64,000 nt of DNA from Phytopseudomonas argentinensis. GTDB taxonomy: Bacteria > Pseudomonadota > Gammaproteobacteria > Pseudomonadales > Pseudomonadaceae. The notes below the pieces were generated by a model. That model was not told where the DNA came from. It was given only the letters and a program-made list of their open reading frames with translations, and did not search any database. Every line of letters starts with the position of its first letter. The first letter of the stretch is position 1. Shown here piece after piece: positions 52,683-63,262 of this stretch. The stretch spans positions 1,610,060 through 1,674,059 of the forward strand of contig NZ_FORC01000001.1 of NCBI RefSeq assembly GCF_900113905.1. Direction: 5' to 3'. The position numbers were made by a program, and so were the translations under genes.

Positions 52683-53777
52683 TCAGATCAGCACCTTGCC
52701 ATGGCGTACGAAACTGGGCTGCACCACGCGCAGTGGGTACCACTTGCCGCGGATCTCCACCTCGGCGCGGTCACCGGTCTTTGCCGGTACCCGGGCCAGG
52801 GCGATCGATTTGCCCAGGGTCGGCGAGAAGCTGCCGCTGGTGATCTCGCCTTCGCCAACACCGTCGACCCGCACCACCTGGTGGGCACGCAGCACGCCGC
52901 GCTCTTCCAGCACCACGCCGACCAGGCGTGAATACGCGCCCTGAGCATGCTGGTGTTGCAGCGCGTCGCGGCCGATAAAGGCGCGCTCGGTCGGCTCCCA
53001 GGCCACCGTCCAGGCCAGGTTCGAGGCCAGGGGTGAGGATTGCTCGTCCATATCCTGGCCGTAAAGATTCAGGCCCGCTTCCAGGCGCAGGGTGTCGCGT
53101 GCACCAAGGCCAATGGGCGAAATGCCGGCACCGACCAGATCATTGAAAAAGGCCACCGCCTCCCCGGCCGGCAACATGATTTCCAGGCCGTCCTCACCGG
53201 TGTAGCCGGTACGGGCGATGAACCATTCGCCGTCGGGCAGCCCCTGGAACGGCTTGAGCTCGTGAATCAGGCTGGCGCGTGTCTGGCTGACCAGCTCGGC
53301 GGTCCTGGCGCGGGCCTTGGGGCCCTGCACAGCGAACATCGCGAAGTCACTGCGCTCGCGTAGCTCGACATCGAATCCGCTGCTGTGGGCACGCATCCAG
53401 GCCAGATCCTTGTCGCGGGTCGCCGCATTGACCACCAGCCGATAGGCCGGCACTTCGACCGCGCCGAGCAGGTAAACGATCAGATCGTCGATCACCCCGC
53501 CCGCTTCGTTGAGCATGGCACTGTAGAGGGCCTTGCCGGGGGTCTGCAGGCGCGCCACATCATTGGCCAGCAAACGCTGCAGATAGCGCTGGGCGTCGGC
53601 GCCCTGCACATCGACCACGGTCATGTGCGAGACGTCGAACACCCCGCAGTCGCGGCGCACCTGATGGTGTTCCTCGACCTGGGAACCGTAATGCAGCGGC
53701 ATGTCCCAGCCGCCGAAGTCGACCATCTTGGCGCCGAGTGCCAGGTGCAGGTCGTAAAGAGGTGTGCGCTGTCCCAT
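52683..53777 (-). CDS. gcvT: Aminomethyltransferase (glycine cleavage T protein)
   Basis: The 364-residue protein has the T-protein signatures KMVDFGGWDMPLHYGSQVEE, FDVSHMTVVDVQGADAQRYL, RTGYTGEDGLEIMLPA and GARDTLRLEAGLNLYGQD. It transfers the methylene unit to tetrahydrofolate and releases ammonia. A near-perfect ribosome-binding site (GGAAGGAGATCCC) precedes the ATG at 53777, which settles the start; an upstream frame extension is not coding. Promoter elements lie 100 bases above. Confidence 0.96.
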   Translation of the reverse strand: MGQRTPLYDLHLALGAKMVDFGGWDMPLHYGSQVEEHHQVRRDCGVFDVSHMTVVDVQGADAQRYLQRLLANDVARLQTPGKALYSAMLNEAGGVIDDLIVYLLGAVEVPAYRLVVNAATRDKDLAWMRAHSSGFDVELRERSDFAMFAVQGPKARARTAELVSQTRASLIHELKPFQGLPDGEWFIARTGYTGEDGLEIMLPAGEAVAFFNDLVGAGISPIGLGARDTLRLEAGLNLYGQDMDEQSSPLASNLAWTVAWEPTERAFIGRDALQHQHAQGAYSRLVGVVLEERGVLRAHQVVRVDGVGEGEITSGSFSPTLGKSIALARVPAKTGDRAEVEIRGKWYPLRVVQPSFVRHGKVLI

Positions 53778-53879
53778 GGGATCTCCTTCCGGGCGTTGCA
53801 AGGCTGGGGCGCGGGTGAAGTGGGCCATTCCAGATGAATTTGGACGTGGCTGCAAGGCGGGCCGCAGCGAATGGCGCGC

Positions 53880-53908
53880 ATTGTAGCCGCATGGTCGTAG
53901 TCGGTCAT
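53880..53908 (-). promoter_or_regulatory. Sigma-70 promoter candidate for gcvT-gcvH
   Basis: On the minus strand ATGACC (53908-53903) and TACAAT (53885-53880) are separated by 17 bases. They match TTGACA at 4 of 6 and TATAAT at 5 of 6 positions. Transcription would begin near 53873, leaving a leader of about 95 bases. I see no tandem glycine riboswitch in it. Confidence 0.5.
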
Positions 53909-53984
53909 CTCGCACATTGGCAGCCGGTGTAACAAAGCCCCTGGCAACCCTCGGCGGGCGGCCCAAGTCCGCGCCAGCGACCGC

Positions 53985-55601
53985 CTATCCGATTCGCGGC
54001 GCCGAGCGGCGGATCAGCAGGATCACCGGCAACAGCCCGACCGCTACCAGCGTCAGCGCCGGCAATGCGGCTCGCGCCCATTCGCCCTCGCTGGTCATCT
54101 CGAAGATGCGCACGGCCAGGGTGTCCCAGCCGAACGGGCGCATCAGCAGGGTGGCCGGCATTTCCTTGAGCACATCGACGAAGACCAGCAAGGCCGCCGA
54201 CAACACACCGGGCATCAGCAGCGGCAGGTACACCCGCACGAACAACGCCACGCCGCCAACCCCCAGGCTGCGCGATGCCTGCGCCAACGACGGTCGAACG
54301 CGCGCCAGGCTGGCTTCCAGCGGCCCGTAGGCCACCGCCAGAAAGCGGATCAGGTAGGCCAGCAGCAGCGCACCCAGGCTGCCGAGCAGCAAGGCCTTGC
54401 CGGCGCCACCGAGCCAGGTCGACAGGGGAATGACCAGGCCGTTGTCCAGGCGGCTGAAGGCCAGCATGATCGCCACGGCCAGCATCGAGCCCGGCAGTGC
54501 GTAGCCGAGGTTGGCCAGGCCAACGGTGGCGCCCATCAGGCGGGTCGGTACCTGGCGCCGGGCGAATGCCAGCAAGAGCGCGATCGACACGGTGATCAGC
54601 GCCGCCATGGCGCCCAGGTACAGGGTGTGGAGGATCAGCGCCAGGTAGCGTTCATCGAGATCGAAACGCCCGCGCTGCCAGAACCAAACCAGCAGTTGCA
54701 GCACCGGGATCACGAAGGCGCAGGCGAATACCAGCAGACACCAGGCACTGGCGGCTGCCGCGCGCAGCCCGGTCAGGCGATAAAGTGCGCCGCTGCGTGG
54801 CCGCTCGACGGCAGGCCGCACGGCGCCACGAGCACGGCGCTCACCATAGAGCACCAGCATCACCGCAAACAGCAGCAGGCAGGCCAGTTGCGCCGCGCTG
54901 CCCAGGCTGTAGAAGCCGTACCAGGTCTTGTAGATGGCGGTGGTGAAGGTATCGAAATTGAATACCGATACGGCGCCAAAGTCGGCCAGGGTCTCCATCA
55001 ATGCCAGCGCCAGGCCAGCGCCGATGGCCGGGCGCGCCACCGGCAAGGCCACCCGCCAGAACGATTGCCAGGGCGAGTGGCCGAGAGTGCGCGCCGCTTC
55101 CATCAGGCCCTTGCCCTGGGCCAGGAAGGCATTGCGCGCGAGCAGGTAGACGTAGGGGTAGAACACCAGCACCAGGACGATGATCACCCCGGAGGTCGAG
55201 CGCACCCGCGGCAAGCGCACGCCGCTGCCCAGCCACTCACGTAACAGCGTTTGCAGCGGCCCGGAGAAATCCAGCAGGCCGACGAACACGAAGGCCAACA
55301 CGTAAGCGGGAATGGCGAAGGGCAGCATCAGCGCCCAGTCCAGCCAGCGCCGGCCGGGGAACTCGCAGAGGCTGGTGAGCCAGGCCAGGCTCACCCCCAG
55401 TACCGTCACCCCGACGCCGACACCGAGCACCAGCGTCAGGGTATTGCCGACCAGCCGCGGCAGTTGCGTCTGCCACAGGTGCGACCAGATCTGCCGGTCC
55501 ACCTCCTGCCAGCTCGCCATGAGTACCAGCAGTGGCATAAATACCAGCAGCGCCACGGCAAAAGCGATGGGATACCAGCGACGCTGGGCAGGATGGGCCA
55601 A
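53985..55601 (-). CDS. Ferric iron ABC transporter permease (FbpB type)
   Basis: The 538-residue protein has about twelve membrane helices in two homologous halves, each with an ABC permease EAA loop (EAARTLGHSPWQSFWRVALP; QASRSLGVGGVALFVRVYLP). Such fused permeases belong to FbpB/SfuB-type Fe(III) importers. The TTG at 55601 is chosen, with AGGAG five bases before it; the upstream GTG touches that site. The ATP-binding subunit (FbpC) is not in the window. A lipoprotein gene separates it from the binding-protein gene. Confidence 0.9.
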   Translation of the reverse strand: MAHPAQRRWYPIAFAVALLVFMPLLVLMASWQEVDRQIWSHLWQTQLPRLVGNTLTLVLGVGVGVTVLGVSLAWLTSLCEFPGRRWLDWALMLPFAIPAYVLAFVFVGLLDFSGPLQTLLREWLGSGVRLPRVRSTSGVIIVLVLVFYPYVYLLARNAFLAQGKGLMEAARTLGHSPWQSFWRVALPVARPAIGAGLALALMETLADFGAVSVFNFDTFTTAIYKTWYGFYSLGSAAQLACLLLFAVMLVLYGERRARGAVRPAVERPRSGALYRLTGLRAAAASAWCLLVFACAFVIPVLQLLVWFWQRGRFDLDERYLALILHTLYLGAMAALITVSIALLLAFARRQVPTRLMGATVGLANLGYALPGSMLAVAIMLAFSRLDNGLVIPLSTWLGGAGKALLLGSLGALLLAYLIRFLAVAYGPLEASLARVRPSLAQASRSLGVGGVALFVRVYLPLLMPGVLSAALLVFVDVLKEMPATLLMRPFGWDTLAVRIFEMTSEGEWARAALPALTLVAVGLLPVILLIRRSAPRIG

Positions 55602-55665
55602 GCACACTCCTAAACAGACAACGCGTGATGTCCCGGCAGCAGCAAGGACATCAGCTTCATGGCGG

Positions 55666-56283
55666 TTACAGGCCGTCTACGCTGCGCAGCGTACGCTCAG
55701 CCTTGTCGGCAGCGCTCTTGTTCTGCCACTTGGGCAGGTAGTCGAGCTTGCGCGCGCGGATACTGTCGATGTTGTCCTGATACCAATTGTTCGCCTTGGG
55801 GCCGATCACCATCCACTCGGTGGACTCATCCCAATTGCGAAACTGCTTGGACTGCAGGCCTTCCTTGGCACTGGCATCATTACGAATCGGCAGCAACGAG
55901 AAACGAGCTCGCCATACCCCCATTCGCGGGGCGACCAGCACGTAATAACGCTTGCCGGCTTCCAGATTGGCGGCGAGGAAATCGGCGTTTTCAGACACCA
56001 CCATGAACAGGTGCTCACCGGGCTCGGCCAGGTAGGCGACCTTGCTTTTCGACGATACGACGCCGGCGAATACATCATTGCCCTCGGCGCGGGTGTCGTA
56101 AACGGAGGATTGCACTGCACCGCCGAGTGACGAAGGCCGCATGAACACCACCAGAGCCTTGTCGGCCGTGGCTTTCGGTTCGACCTCGGTAGTCGGCGCC
56201 ACCATCAGTGATGACTGGCAACCACCTAGCACCAACAATATGAAGAGCGTTCCCAGCAAGCGGGAAAATGTGGAAAACGGCAT
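55666..56283 (-). CDS. Lipoprotein with a DUF2846-like domain
   Basis: The 205-residue precursor has the lipobox in LLGTLFILLVLGGCQSS. The mature region has beta-rich blocks ADKALVVFMRPSSLGGAVQS, HLFMVVSENADFLAANLEAG and YYVLVAPRMGVWRARFSLLP, which recall the DUF2846 family; I am not sure of that. It lies between the ferric binding-protein and permease genes on the same strand, so it may be part of that transcript. AAGGAAG precedes the ATG at 56283. Confidence 0.8.
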   Translation of the reverse strand: MPFSTFSRLLGTLFILLVLGGCQSSLMVAPTTEVEPKATADKALVVFMRPSSLGGAVQSSVYDTRAEGNDVFAGVVSSKSKVAYLAEPGEHLFMVVSENADFLAANLEAGKRYYVLVAPRMGVWRARFSLLPIRNDASAKEGLQSKQFRNWDESTEWMVIGPKANNWYQDNIDSIRARKLDYLPKWQNKSAADKAERTLRSVDGL

Positions 56284-56358
56284 AGAAACTTCCTTGTGGC
56301 TGAAATGGAAAAGCCGCGGCAACTGCGCCGCGGCTGGCATTCAAGCAAATCGTCGCGG

Positions 56359-57360
56359 TTAATTCCAGCCAGCCCGATCCATAAGGCGAATGGCCTCGGC
56401 CTGGCGCTTGCCCGCCACTTCCACGGCGATGCTGTCTGCCTTGAATTCACCCCAGGCGGCGACTTCTGCTGAGGGTTTCACCGCCGGGTTGGCGGGAAAC
56501 TCCTTGTTGGCATCGGCGAAGATGTTCTGCGCCTCGGCGCTGGTCATCCACTCGACCAGCTTCTGCGCGGCTTCGGGGTGCGGCGCATATTTGGTCAGGC
56601 CAACGCCGGACAGGTTGACGTGTACGCCGCGGTCTTTCTGGTTAGGCCAGAACAGCTTGGCTTTCAGATCCGGGTTCTGCTCGTGCAGACGGCCGAAGTA
56701 GTAGGTGTTGACGATGCCCACGTCGCACTGGCCAGCGGCCACGGCGTTGATCACCGAGTTGTCGTCCGGGAACGGGTCGGTCGCCAGGTTGTTGACCCAG
56801 CCCTTGATGATCTCTTCGGTCTTGGCTTCGCCGTGAGTCTCGATCAGGGTGGCGGTGAGCGACTGGTTGTAGACCTTCTTGCTGGTGCGCAGGCACAGGC
56901 GGCCTTCCCAGCTCTTGTCAGCCAGCGCTTCGTAGGTGGTCAGTTCACCATCCTTCACCCGCTCCGGCGAGTAGACGATGGTGCGTGCGCGCAGCGACAG
57001 GCCGGTCCAGGCACCGCTGGCGGCGCGATACTGGGCAGGAATGTTGGCGTCGACGACGCTGGACTTCATCGGCTGCAGAATGCCCATCTGCTCGGCCTGC
57101 CAGAGGTTGCCGGCGTCGACGGTGATCAGCAGATCGGCCGGGGTATTCTCGCCTTCGGCCTTGATGCGCGCCATCAACGGCGCTTCCTTGTCGGTGATGA
57201 ACTTGACCGCCACACCGCTCTTGGCGGTGTAGGCGTCGAACACCGGTTTGATCAGTTCGTCGATACGCGAGGAATAGACAACTACTTCATCGGCCGCCTG
57301 CACGGCACTGGCCAGCGTACTGAGGGTGAAAACGGCAAGAAGCGCGCGACGTACCGACAT
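56359..57360 (-). CDS. Ferric iron ABC transporter periplasmic binding protein (FbpA type)
   Basis: The 333-residue precursor has a signal peptide ([21 protein letters not shown]) and a type 2 periplasmic-binding fold: [36 protein letters not shown], and the Fe(III)-binding tyrosine pair in [14 protein letters not shown]. Such proteins deliver Fe(III) to an FbpB-type permease. The start at 57360 follows AAGGTG. A weak Fur-box match lies 30 bases upstream. Confidence 0.92.
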   Translation of the reverse strand: MSVRRALLAVFTLSTLASAVQAADEVVVYSSRIDELIKPVFDAYTAKSGVAVKFITDKEAPLMARIKAEGENTPADLLITVDAGNLWQAEQMGILQPMKSSVVDANIPAQYRAASGAWTGLSLRARTIVYSPERVKDGELTTYEALADKSWEGRLCLRTSKKVYNQSLTATLIETHGEAKTEEIIKGWVNNLATDPFPDDNSVINAVAAGQCDVGIVNTYYFGRLHEQNPDLKAKLFWPNQKDRGVHVNLSGVGLTKYAPHPEAAQKLVEWMTSAEAQNIFADANKEFPANPAVKPSAEVAAWGEFKADSIAVEVAGKRQAEAIRLMDRAGWN

Positions 57361-57389
57361 GACAGACACCTTGGGAGAGCTGAGAGAGC

Positions 57390-57408
57390 GAGGATGATAT
57401 TGACTCGC
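57390..57408. promoter_or_regulatory. Weak Fur-box candidate upstream of the ferric binding-protein gene
   Basis: GAGGATGATATTGACTCGC matches the 19-bp Fur consensus GATAATGATAATCATTATC at 11 positions, in the right place for an iron-repressed gene. By itself this is a marginal score; the functional context supports it. Confidence 0.35.
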
Positions 57409-57478
57409 ATCTGCAGCGCCCACCGGGACGTCATTGCCGGATATTACAACGCCATCAGGCTGTCGCTGCGCGCCTCGC

Positions 57479-57523
57479 CTGGGTGGACGAAAAAGCCTCG
57501 GCTACGCGCCTCGCTCCACCCAG
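57479..57523. repeat. CTGGGTGGA...TCCACCCAG inverted repeat
   Basis: CTGGGTGGA (57479-57487) and TCCACCCAG (57515-57523) are perfect 9-base inverted copies around a 27-base centre that contains AGCCTCGGCT-like pairing. It has the form of the GGGTGGA-type Pseudomonas intergenic repeat. It lies just after the stop codon of the ubiquinone hydroxylase gene. Confidence 0.55.
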
Positions 57524-57546
57524 CCCCCCGCTGTGGAAAAGCGCCA

Positions 57547-58764
57547 TCAGGCCCTGGCGAGCGCCGGCAGGTCGCCGCTCAGGCCCAGGGCCTGACGCAC
57601 GAACAGCGCCTTGGCGTCTTCCAGGCCGTCGACCAGATCCAGCCCAGCGTTGCGCGCCAGGCGCAGCGCCAGGGAATCACTCTGGAACAGGCGCTGAAAG
57701 CCTTCCATCGCAGCCATCATCGCCAGGTTGTGGGGCATGCGCCGGCGCTCGTACCGGCTCAGCACGCGCTCATCGGCCAGCCGCTCGCCCCGTGCAGCAG
57801 CTTGCGCCAGTACTTCGGCCAGCACCGCGGCGTCGAGAAAACCGAGGTTGACGCCCTGCCCGGCCAGCGGGTGGATGGTATGGGCGGCGTCGCCGATCAG
57901 CGCCAGGCCGGGCTCCACGTAGCGCTTGGCGTGACGCTGGCGCAGCGGTATGCACAGGCGGCGATCCACCTGCAGTATCTGGCCCAGGCGATACTCGAAG
58001 GCCTGGCCGAGGGCTGTGGAAAACCCCTCGTCATCCAGCGCCATCAGTTGGGCCGCATGCTCCGGGGTGGTCGACCAGACGATCGAGCACCAGTGCTCGC
58101 CATCGCGCTCGCCCAGCGGCAGGAAGGCCAGCGGACCTTCGTCGGTGAAGCGCTGCCAGGCCGTAGCCTGGTGGGCCTCGGTGCAACGCACGCTGGTGAC
58201 GATGGCGTGGTGCAGGTAATCCCATTCGCGGGTTTCACAGCCGGCCAGGCGGCGCACCGCCGAGTTGGCGCCGTCCGCGGCGATCACCAGCGGGGTACGC
58301 AGCTCGCGGCCATCGGCCAGGGTCAGCAGCCAGTCATCGCCGGAGTGGCGCATGCGCTCAAGACGCGCATTGGCCAACAGGCCCACATCGCTGGCATGCA
58401 GGCGCTCGAGCAGCGCGTCCTGCACCACGCGGTTCTCGACGATATGGCCGAGCGTGTTGGCATGCACGCTGGCCGCACTGAAATGGATATGGCCGGTGCC
58501 GCTGCCGTCCCAAACGTGCATGTCGCGATAGGGGCAGCTGCGCCGCGCCTGCACGCCGGGCCAGGCGCCAAGACGCTCGAGAATGCGCTGACTGGCCATC
58601 GACAGTGCGCTGACCCGCGGCTCGTAAGCGGCAACCCTGTCGAAAGGCTCGACAGTCATCGGCCCACCGTCGAGTACCAGGCACTCCATACCCTGCTTCC
58701 GCAGGGCGAGGGCCAGGGCACTGCCAACCATTCCGGCACCGACGATGATCAGGTCTGCACGCAT
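57547..58764 (-). CDS. UbiH/UbiF/VisC-family ubiquinone hydroxylase
   Basis: The 405-residue flavoprotein has the GxGxxG fold (LIIVGAGMVGSALALALRKQG), the second FAD motif IAADGANSAVRRLAG and the family signature ALIGDAAHTIHPLAGQGVNLGFLD. It hydroxylates the ring of a ubiquinone precursor. As the PA5221/VisC orthologue by position it is probably the C5 hydroxylase (UbiI), but sequence alone cannot exclude another ring position. ATG 58764 lies 10 bases after GAGGA; ATG 58773 is only two bases away from it. Confidence 0.9.
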   Translation of the reverse strand: MRADLIIVGAGMVGSALALALRKQGMECLVLDGGPMTVEPFDRVAAYEPRVSALSMASQRILERLGAWPGVQARRSCPYRDMHVWDGSGTGHIHFSAASVHANTLGHIVENRVVQDALLERLHASDVGLLANARLERMRHSGDDWLLTLADGRELRTPLVIAADGANSAVRRLAGCETREWDYLHHAIVTSVRCTEAHQATAWQRFTDEGPLAFLPLGERDGEHWCSIVWSTTPEHAAQLMALDDEGFSTALGQAFEYRLGQILQVDRRLCIPLRQRHAKRYVEPGLALIGDAAHTIHPLAGQGVNLGFLDAAVLAEVLAQAAARGERLADERVLSRYERRRMPHNLAMMAAMEGFQRLFQSDSLALRLARNAGLDLVDGLEDAKALFVRQALGLSGDLPALARA

Positions 58765-58777
58765 CTCGTTCATATCC

Positions 58778-59260
58778 TCAGGCTGCCTGTCGCACGCGCG
58801 GCTTGAGCCGCACGTAGAGCGTCTTGTTGACCCGCGCCACCAGGGTGCCGCTGCCATCGCGCACCTCGACCGGCAATTCGGGCAGGTACTTGTCGCCACT
58901 GGCGGTGCGCTCGCGCACCTCGTCGATAAAGGCCTGGTCGATGGCGAACGAGGCGAACACCGGGCCGCGGCCCGGTGCGATGAAATCGATGCTGGCGGCC
59001 TTGTCCCAGACCACGTAATCGCGGCCGAGGTTCTCCATCAGCATCAACATGTAGAAGGGATCGGTCATCGAATACAGGCTGCCACCGAACTGGGTACCGA
59101 CGTAATTGCGGTTGTACCAGCGCAGCGCCATCCGTACCTCGACCTGGCGAAAGTCCGGGGCGATACGGCGGATCCACACCCCAGCGCCCAGATAGGGCGG
59201 GTAGAGGTTCATGATCCAGCGCAGCATCCGGGCCTTGCGCGCCAGCCGGCGTGCATTCAT
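58778..59260 (-). CDS. DUF4442 hot-dog thioesterase-like protein
   Basis: The 160-residue protein has a hot-dog fold pattern (VEVRMALRWYNRNYVGTQFG, GSLYSMTDPFYMLMLMENLG, SIDFIAPGRGPVFASFAID). The DUF4442 family is related to the YiiD acyl-CoA thioesterases; the substrate is unknown. It lies between two ubiquinone-synthesis genes and its ATG overlaps the ubiH stop (ATGA), so it is coupled to them. Confidence 0.87.
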   Translation of the reverse strand: MNARRLARKARMLRWIMNLYPPYLGAGVWIRRIAPDFRQVEVRMALRWYNRNYVGTQFGGSLYSMTDPFYMLMLMENLGRDYVVWDKAASIDFIAPGRGPVFASFAIDQAFIDEVRERTASGDKYLPELPVEVRDGSGTLVARVNKTLYVRLKPRVRQAA

Positions 59261-60447
59261 TGCGGGTTACCGCGAGTACCCATGCCCATGGCCTGGCGGG
59301 CGAACCAGCGCTTGGCCGGCGGCAGCAGCTCGAGCCCCAGCAGGCCCAGGCTGCGGCCGGCGGCGAGCAGCGGCTGATCGGTGCTGAACAGCCGGGTGAC
59401 CTGATCGGAAAACGCCACGGTACGCGCCTGGTCACCAGCCTGGATACCGGCGTAACGCTGCAGGGTGGGCAGATCGCCGAGCGGCGCGCTGCTAGTCAGC
59501 AGGGTGTCGGCCAGGGCTCGCACGTCGCGTAGCGACAGGTTGAAACCCTGCCCGGCGATGGGGTGCAGGCTGTGGGCGGCATTGCCGAGCACCACCAGAT
59601 TGGCGCGTACCTGCTCGGCGGCTTCGATCAGCACCAGCGGGTACGGCACCCGCGCACCGACCTGGCGCAACGCCCCGAGGCGATAGCCGAAGGCCTGTTG
59701 CAGTTCGGCGAGAAAGGCGCGCTCATCGAGCTTGAGCAGCCGCTCGGCATCGCGGCTCGGGTGCGTCCACACCAGCGCGCAGCGGTTATCGGAGAGCGGC
59801 AGCAGTGCCAGCGGACCGGATTCGGTAAAGCGTTCGAACGCCTCGCCGCCGTGGGCCTGCGCCGGCGTGATATTGGCGATCAACGCGGTCTGGTCATAGG
59901 GCCGCTGATTGATCGCGATGCCCAATTGCTCGCGCAACGACGAGCGCCCGCCATCGGCGAGGATGGCCAGGCAGCAGTCGATCAGGGTTTCGTCATCCAG
60001 GGTCAGGCGATAACCCTCAGACGTGGGCTCCATGCGCTCGACCTGGGCCGGGCAGCGCCACTGGATCACCTCGGCATCCAAGGCCTGCCACAGGCAGTGG
60101 CCGAGCCAGGCGTTCTCCACCACGTAGCCCAGGGCCGGCACGTTTTCCTGATCGGCGCTCAGCCGCGCCGCCGCAAAGCGGCCGCGGTCAGAGACATGGA
60201 TGCGCTCGATGGCGGTGGCCTGCTCGGCGATAGCTGGCCACAGGTCGAGGCCTTCGTAGATCAGCCGCGAGCCATAGGACAGCGCCGTGGAGCGCGCGTC
60301 GTAACTGGGCTGGTAGCCGTCGCCGGGGGCGAACGGCTCGATCAGCGCGATACGCCAGCCGCGCGTGCGCGCCTGGCCCTGCAGCGCCAATGCCAGGCTG
60401 GCGCCAACCAGGCCGCCGCCGATGATCGCCACGTCGACCCGCAACAT
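59257..60447 (-). CDS. ubiH: 2-octaprenyl-6-methoxyphenol hydroxylase
   Basis: The 396-residue flavoprotein has VAIIGGGLVGASLALALQG, ADGGRSSLREQLG and VVLGNAAHSLHPIAGQGFNL. The GN in place of GD in the last motif is normal for UbiH. It hydroxylates C1 of the ubiquinone ring precursor. It starts four bases after the pepP stop; pepP-ubiH-visC is a classical conserved gene order. Length is near the E. coli protein (392). Confidence 0.94.
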   Translation of the reverse strand: MLRVDVAIIGGGLVGASLALALQGQARTRGWRIALIEPFAPGDGYQPSYDARSTALSYGSRLIYEGLDLWPAIAEQATAIERIHVSDRGRFAAARLSADQENVPALGYVVENAWLGHCLWQALDAEVIQWRCPAQVERMEPTSEGYRLTLDDETLIDCCLAILADGGRSSLREQLGIAINQRPYDQTALIANITPAQAHGGEAFERFTESGPLALLPLSDNRCALVWTHPSRDAERLLKLDERAFLAELQQAFGYRLGALRQVGARVPYPLVLIEAAEQVRANLVVLGNAAHSLHPIAGQGFNLSLRDVRALADTLLTSSAPLGDLPTLQRYAGIQAGDQARTVAFSDQVTRLFSTDQPLLAAGRSLGLLGLELLPPAKRWFARQAMGMGTRGNPQ

Positions 60448-60451
60448 GGCT

Positions 60452-61786
<1,335 letters not shown>

Positions 61787-61820
61787 GGGCAGGCTCGATT
61801 CCGGTCGGTGAAGGGCGCGA

Positions 61821-62375
61821 TCAGTGCAGCGAAGGCTTCGGCGCCGGGGCGGCTGGCTTGGCGCACTCGCTGAACAGCAGCAACGGCGCGACGCGCAGGT
61901 ACTCCATGACTTCCATGTAATCGTTCTCACCGTCCTCGGACTCGTCCAGGGCGTTCTGCACCTGGGCGATGGCGGACAAATCCTGCAGCACTTCCATGGC
62001 TTCGGCGCTCAGCGCGGCGTCGCCGACGGTCAGCCCGAAACCACCAAGAAAGCCTTGGCACCACTGGCCCAGCGCCGCGGCGCGCTCAGCGAGCGGCGCC
62101 TCGTCGGACGGCAACAGCAACACCACGGTGACGTCGTCACCGGTCAGTTCGCCGCGTACCATCTCCTGCAGGCCGATCAGCGCCTGACGGATGTTTTCCG
62201 GCGGTTCCACGCCCAGCAGCTCGGTGGCGTCGACCAGCCAGGGACCGGCTTCGAAGCCAGCGCCGGCGCAACTGCGGCCCAGCAGCAGGCCATGCAGCTC
62301 GGCAGGTGAAACGGAAGAGCCACCACTGGCGAGCAGGGCAGCAAATGCAGCGTAGGGAGAACTGGAAGTCGGCAT
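61821..62375 (-). CDS. ygfB: YgfB/YecA (UPF0149)-family protein
   Basis: The 184-residue acidic, helical protein has the UPF0149 signature [32 protein letters not shown] and [20 protein letters not shown]. It is the usual first gene of the ygfB-pepP-ubiH run. In P. aeruginosa YgfB has been described as a repressor-type modulator of the TpeP/AlpA autolysis and beta-lactam pathway; I would not infer more here. The final 20 residues are Pro/Ala-rich and lack the SEC-C zinc tail of YecA. Confidence 0.93.
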   Translation of the reverse strand: MPTSSSPYAAFAALLASGGSSVSPAELHGLLLGRSCAGAGFEAGPWLVDATELLGVEPPENIRQALIGLQEMVRGELTGDDVTVVLLLPSDEAPLAERAAALGQWCQGFLGGFGLTVGDAALSAEAMEVLQDLSAIAQVQNALDESEDGENDYMEVMEYLRVAPLLLFSECAKPAAPAPKPSLH

Positions 62376-62520
62376 CGATCACTAGGCGCCAAGGGGCGCA
62401 ATCACTAGAATGGAGGCTTTCTATCCTAGCACCGGCACACGGGCCAAGACCATCAGCCGGTTTGCGCGCTTGCACCGCCGCGCCTGTACACTGGGCACAA
62501 CCCTGCCAAAGCGAGAGCCA

Positions 62521-62730
62521 ATGGAAGACGCCGATCTACAAGCCCTGACGGCAAAGCTGGAGCTGTTGATCCAGCGCGTCGAGCGACTCAAGGCACAAAA
62601 TCGCCTGTTGCTGGAAAGCGAGCAGGCGTGGCGCGAAGAACGCGCTCATCTGATCGAAAAGAACGAAATAGCTCGGCACAAGGTCGAATCGATGATTTCG
62701 CGCCTCAAAGCCCTGGAGCAGGACTCATGA
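62521..62730 (+). CDS. TIGR02449-family small coiled-coil (ZapB-like)
   Basis: The 69-residue protein is one long coiled-coil (LQALTAKLELLIQRVERLKA, then NRLLLESEQAWREERA). It belongs to the TIGR02449 family that always precedes zapA in Pseudomonas. ZapB-like proteins help organise the Z-ring, but that is inferred from neighbourhood. Its TGA overlaps the zapA ATG. Confidence 0.85.
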   Translation: MEDADLQALTAKLELLIQRVERLKAQNRLLLESEQAWREERAHLIEKNEIARHKVESMISRLKALEQDS

Positions 62731-63041
62731 CCCAATCGAATACCGTTACCGTTCAGATCCTGGACAAAGAATATTGCATCGCCTGCCCCGCCGATGAGCG
62801 TAGCAACCTGCAAAACGCCGCCCGCTACCTGGACGGCAAGATGAGGGAGATCCGCAGCGGCGGTAAGGTCATCGGTGCCGACCGCGTCGCAGTCATGGCC
62901 GCCTTGAACATCACCCATGAATTGCTGCACAAGCAGCAAAACCTTGACCAGCAGGTGTCCACCAGCCGCAACCATGTGCGCGATCTGCTGGGTCGCGTGG
63001 ACGACGCCCTGCACGATGATGCAGACGGCCGCGGCGTCTGA
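62727..63041 (+). CDS. zapA: Cell division protein ZapA
   Basis: The 104-residue protein has the ZapA N-terminal domain (VTVQILDKEYCIACPADE, LQNAARYLDGKMREIRSGG, DRVAVMAALNITHELL) followed by a coiled-coil. It crosslinks FtsZ filaments at the division site. Its start overlaps the stop of the ZapB-like gene (ATGA). It directly precedes the 6S RNA gene, as in most gammaproteobacteria. Confidence 0.95.
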   Translation: MTQSNTVTVQILDKEYCIACPADERSNLQNAARYLDGKMREIRSGGKVIGADRVAVMAALNITHELLHKQQNLDQQVSTSRNHVRDLLGRVDDALHDDADGRGV

Positions 63042-63074
63042 CCAACGGTCGTTATTTTGCGTTATACTGGCCGC

Positions 63075-63255
63075 AGCTCCCTGGAGTGTGCGCCAGTTGG
63101 TTGATGTCCCTGAGCCGATACGCACAACCCCGGGGGTTGTCAGTTGAGGCCGGTGTGCATGTCCGCTTGACGGAAAGCCTTAAGGTTTCCTGCAACCTCC
63201 ACCTTGAACTTTCGGGTTCAAGGGCTAAACCGACAGCGGCATGCTGGGGAGTCAT
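63075..63255 (+). ncRNA. ssrS: 6S RNA
   Basis: The region between zapA and ygfA contains AGCTCCCTGGAGTGTGCGCC near the 5' end and GGCATGCTGGGGAGTC near the 3' end; these pair as the closing stem of 6S RNA (CTCCC with GGGGAG, AGTGTGC with GCATGCT). A -10 element TATACT at 63063-63068 suggests a start near 63075. The length of about 180 bases, and the location between zapA and the formyltetrahydrofolate ligase gene, are typical. 6S RNA binds the sigma-70 RNA polymerase and mimics an open promoter. Exact ends are estimates. Confidence 0.93.
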
Positions 63256-63262
63256 AATTCGT

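Noticed and set aside
53778..53984. Glycine riboswitch upstream of gcvT
   Set aside because: I looked for the paired aptamer domains and saw no such conserved blocks; the leader is too short for a tandem riboswitch.
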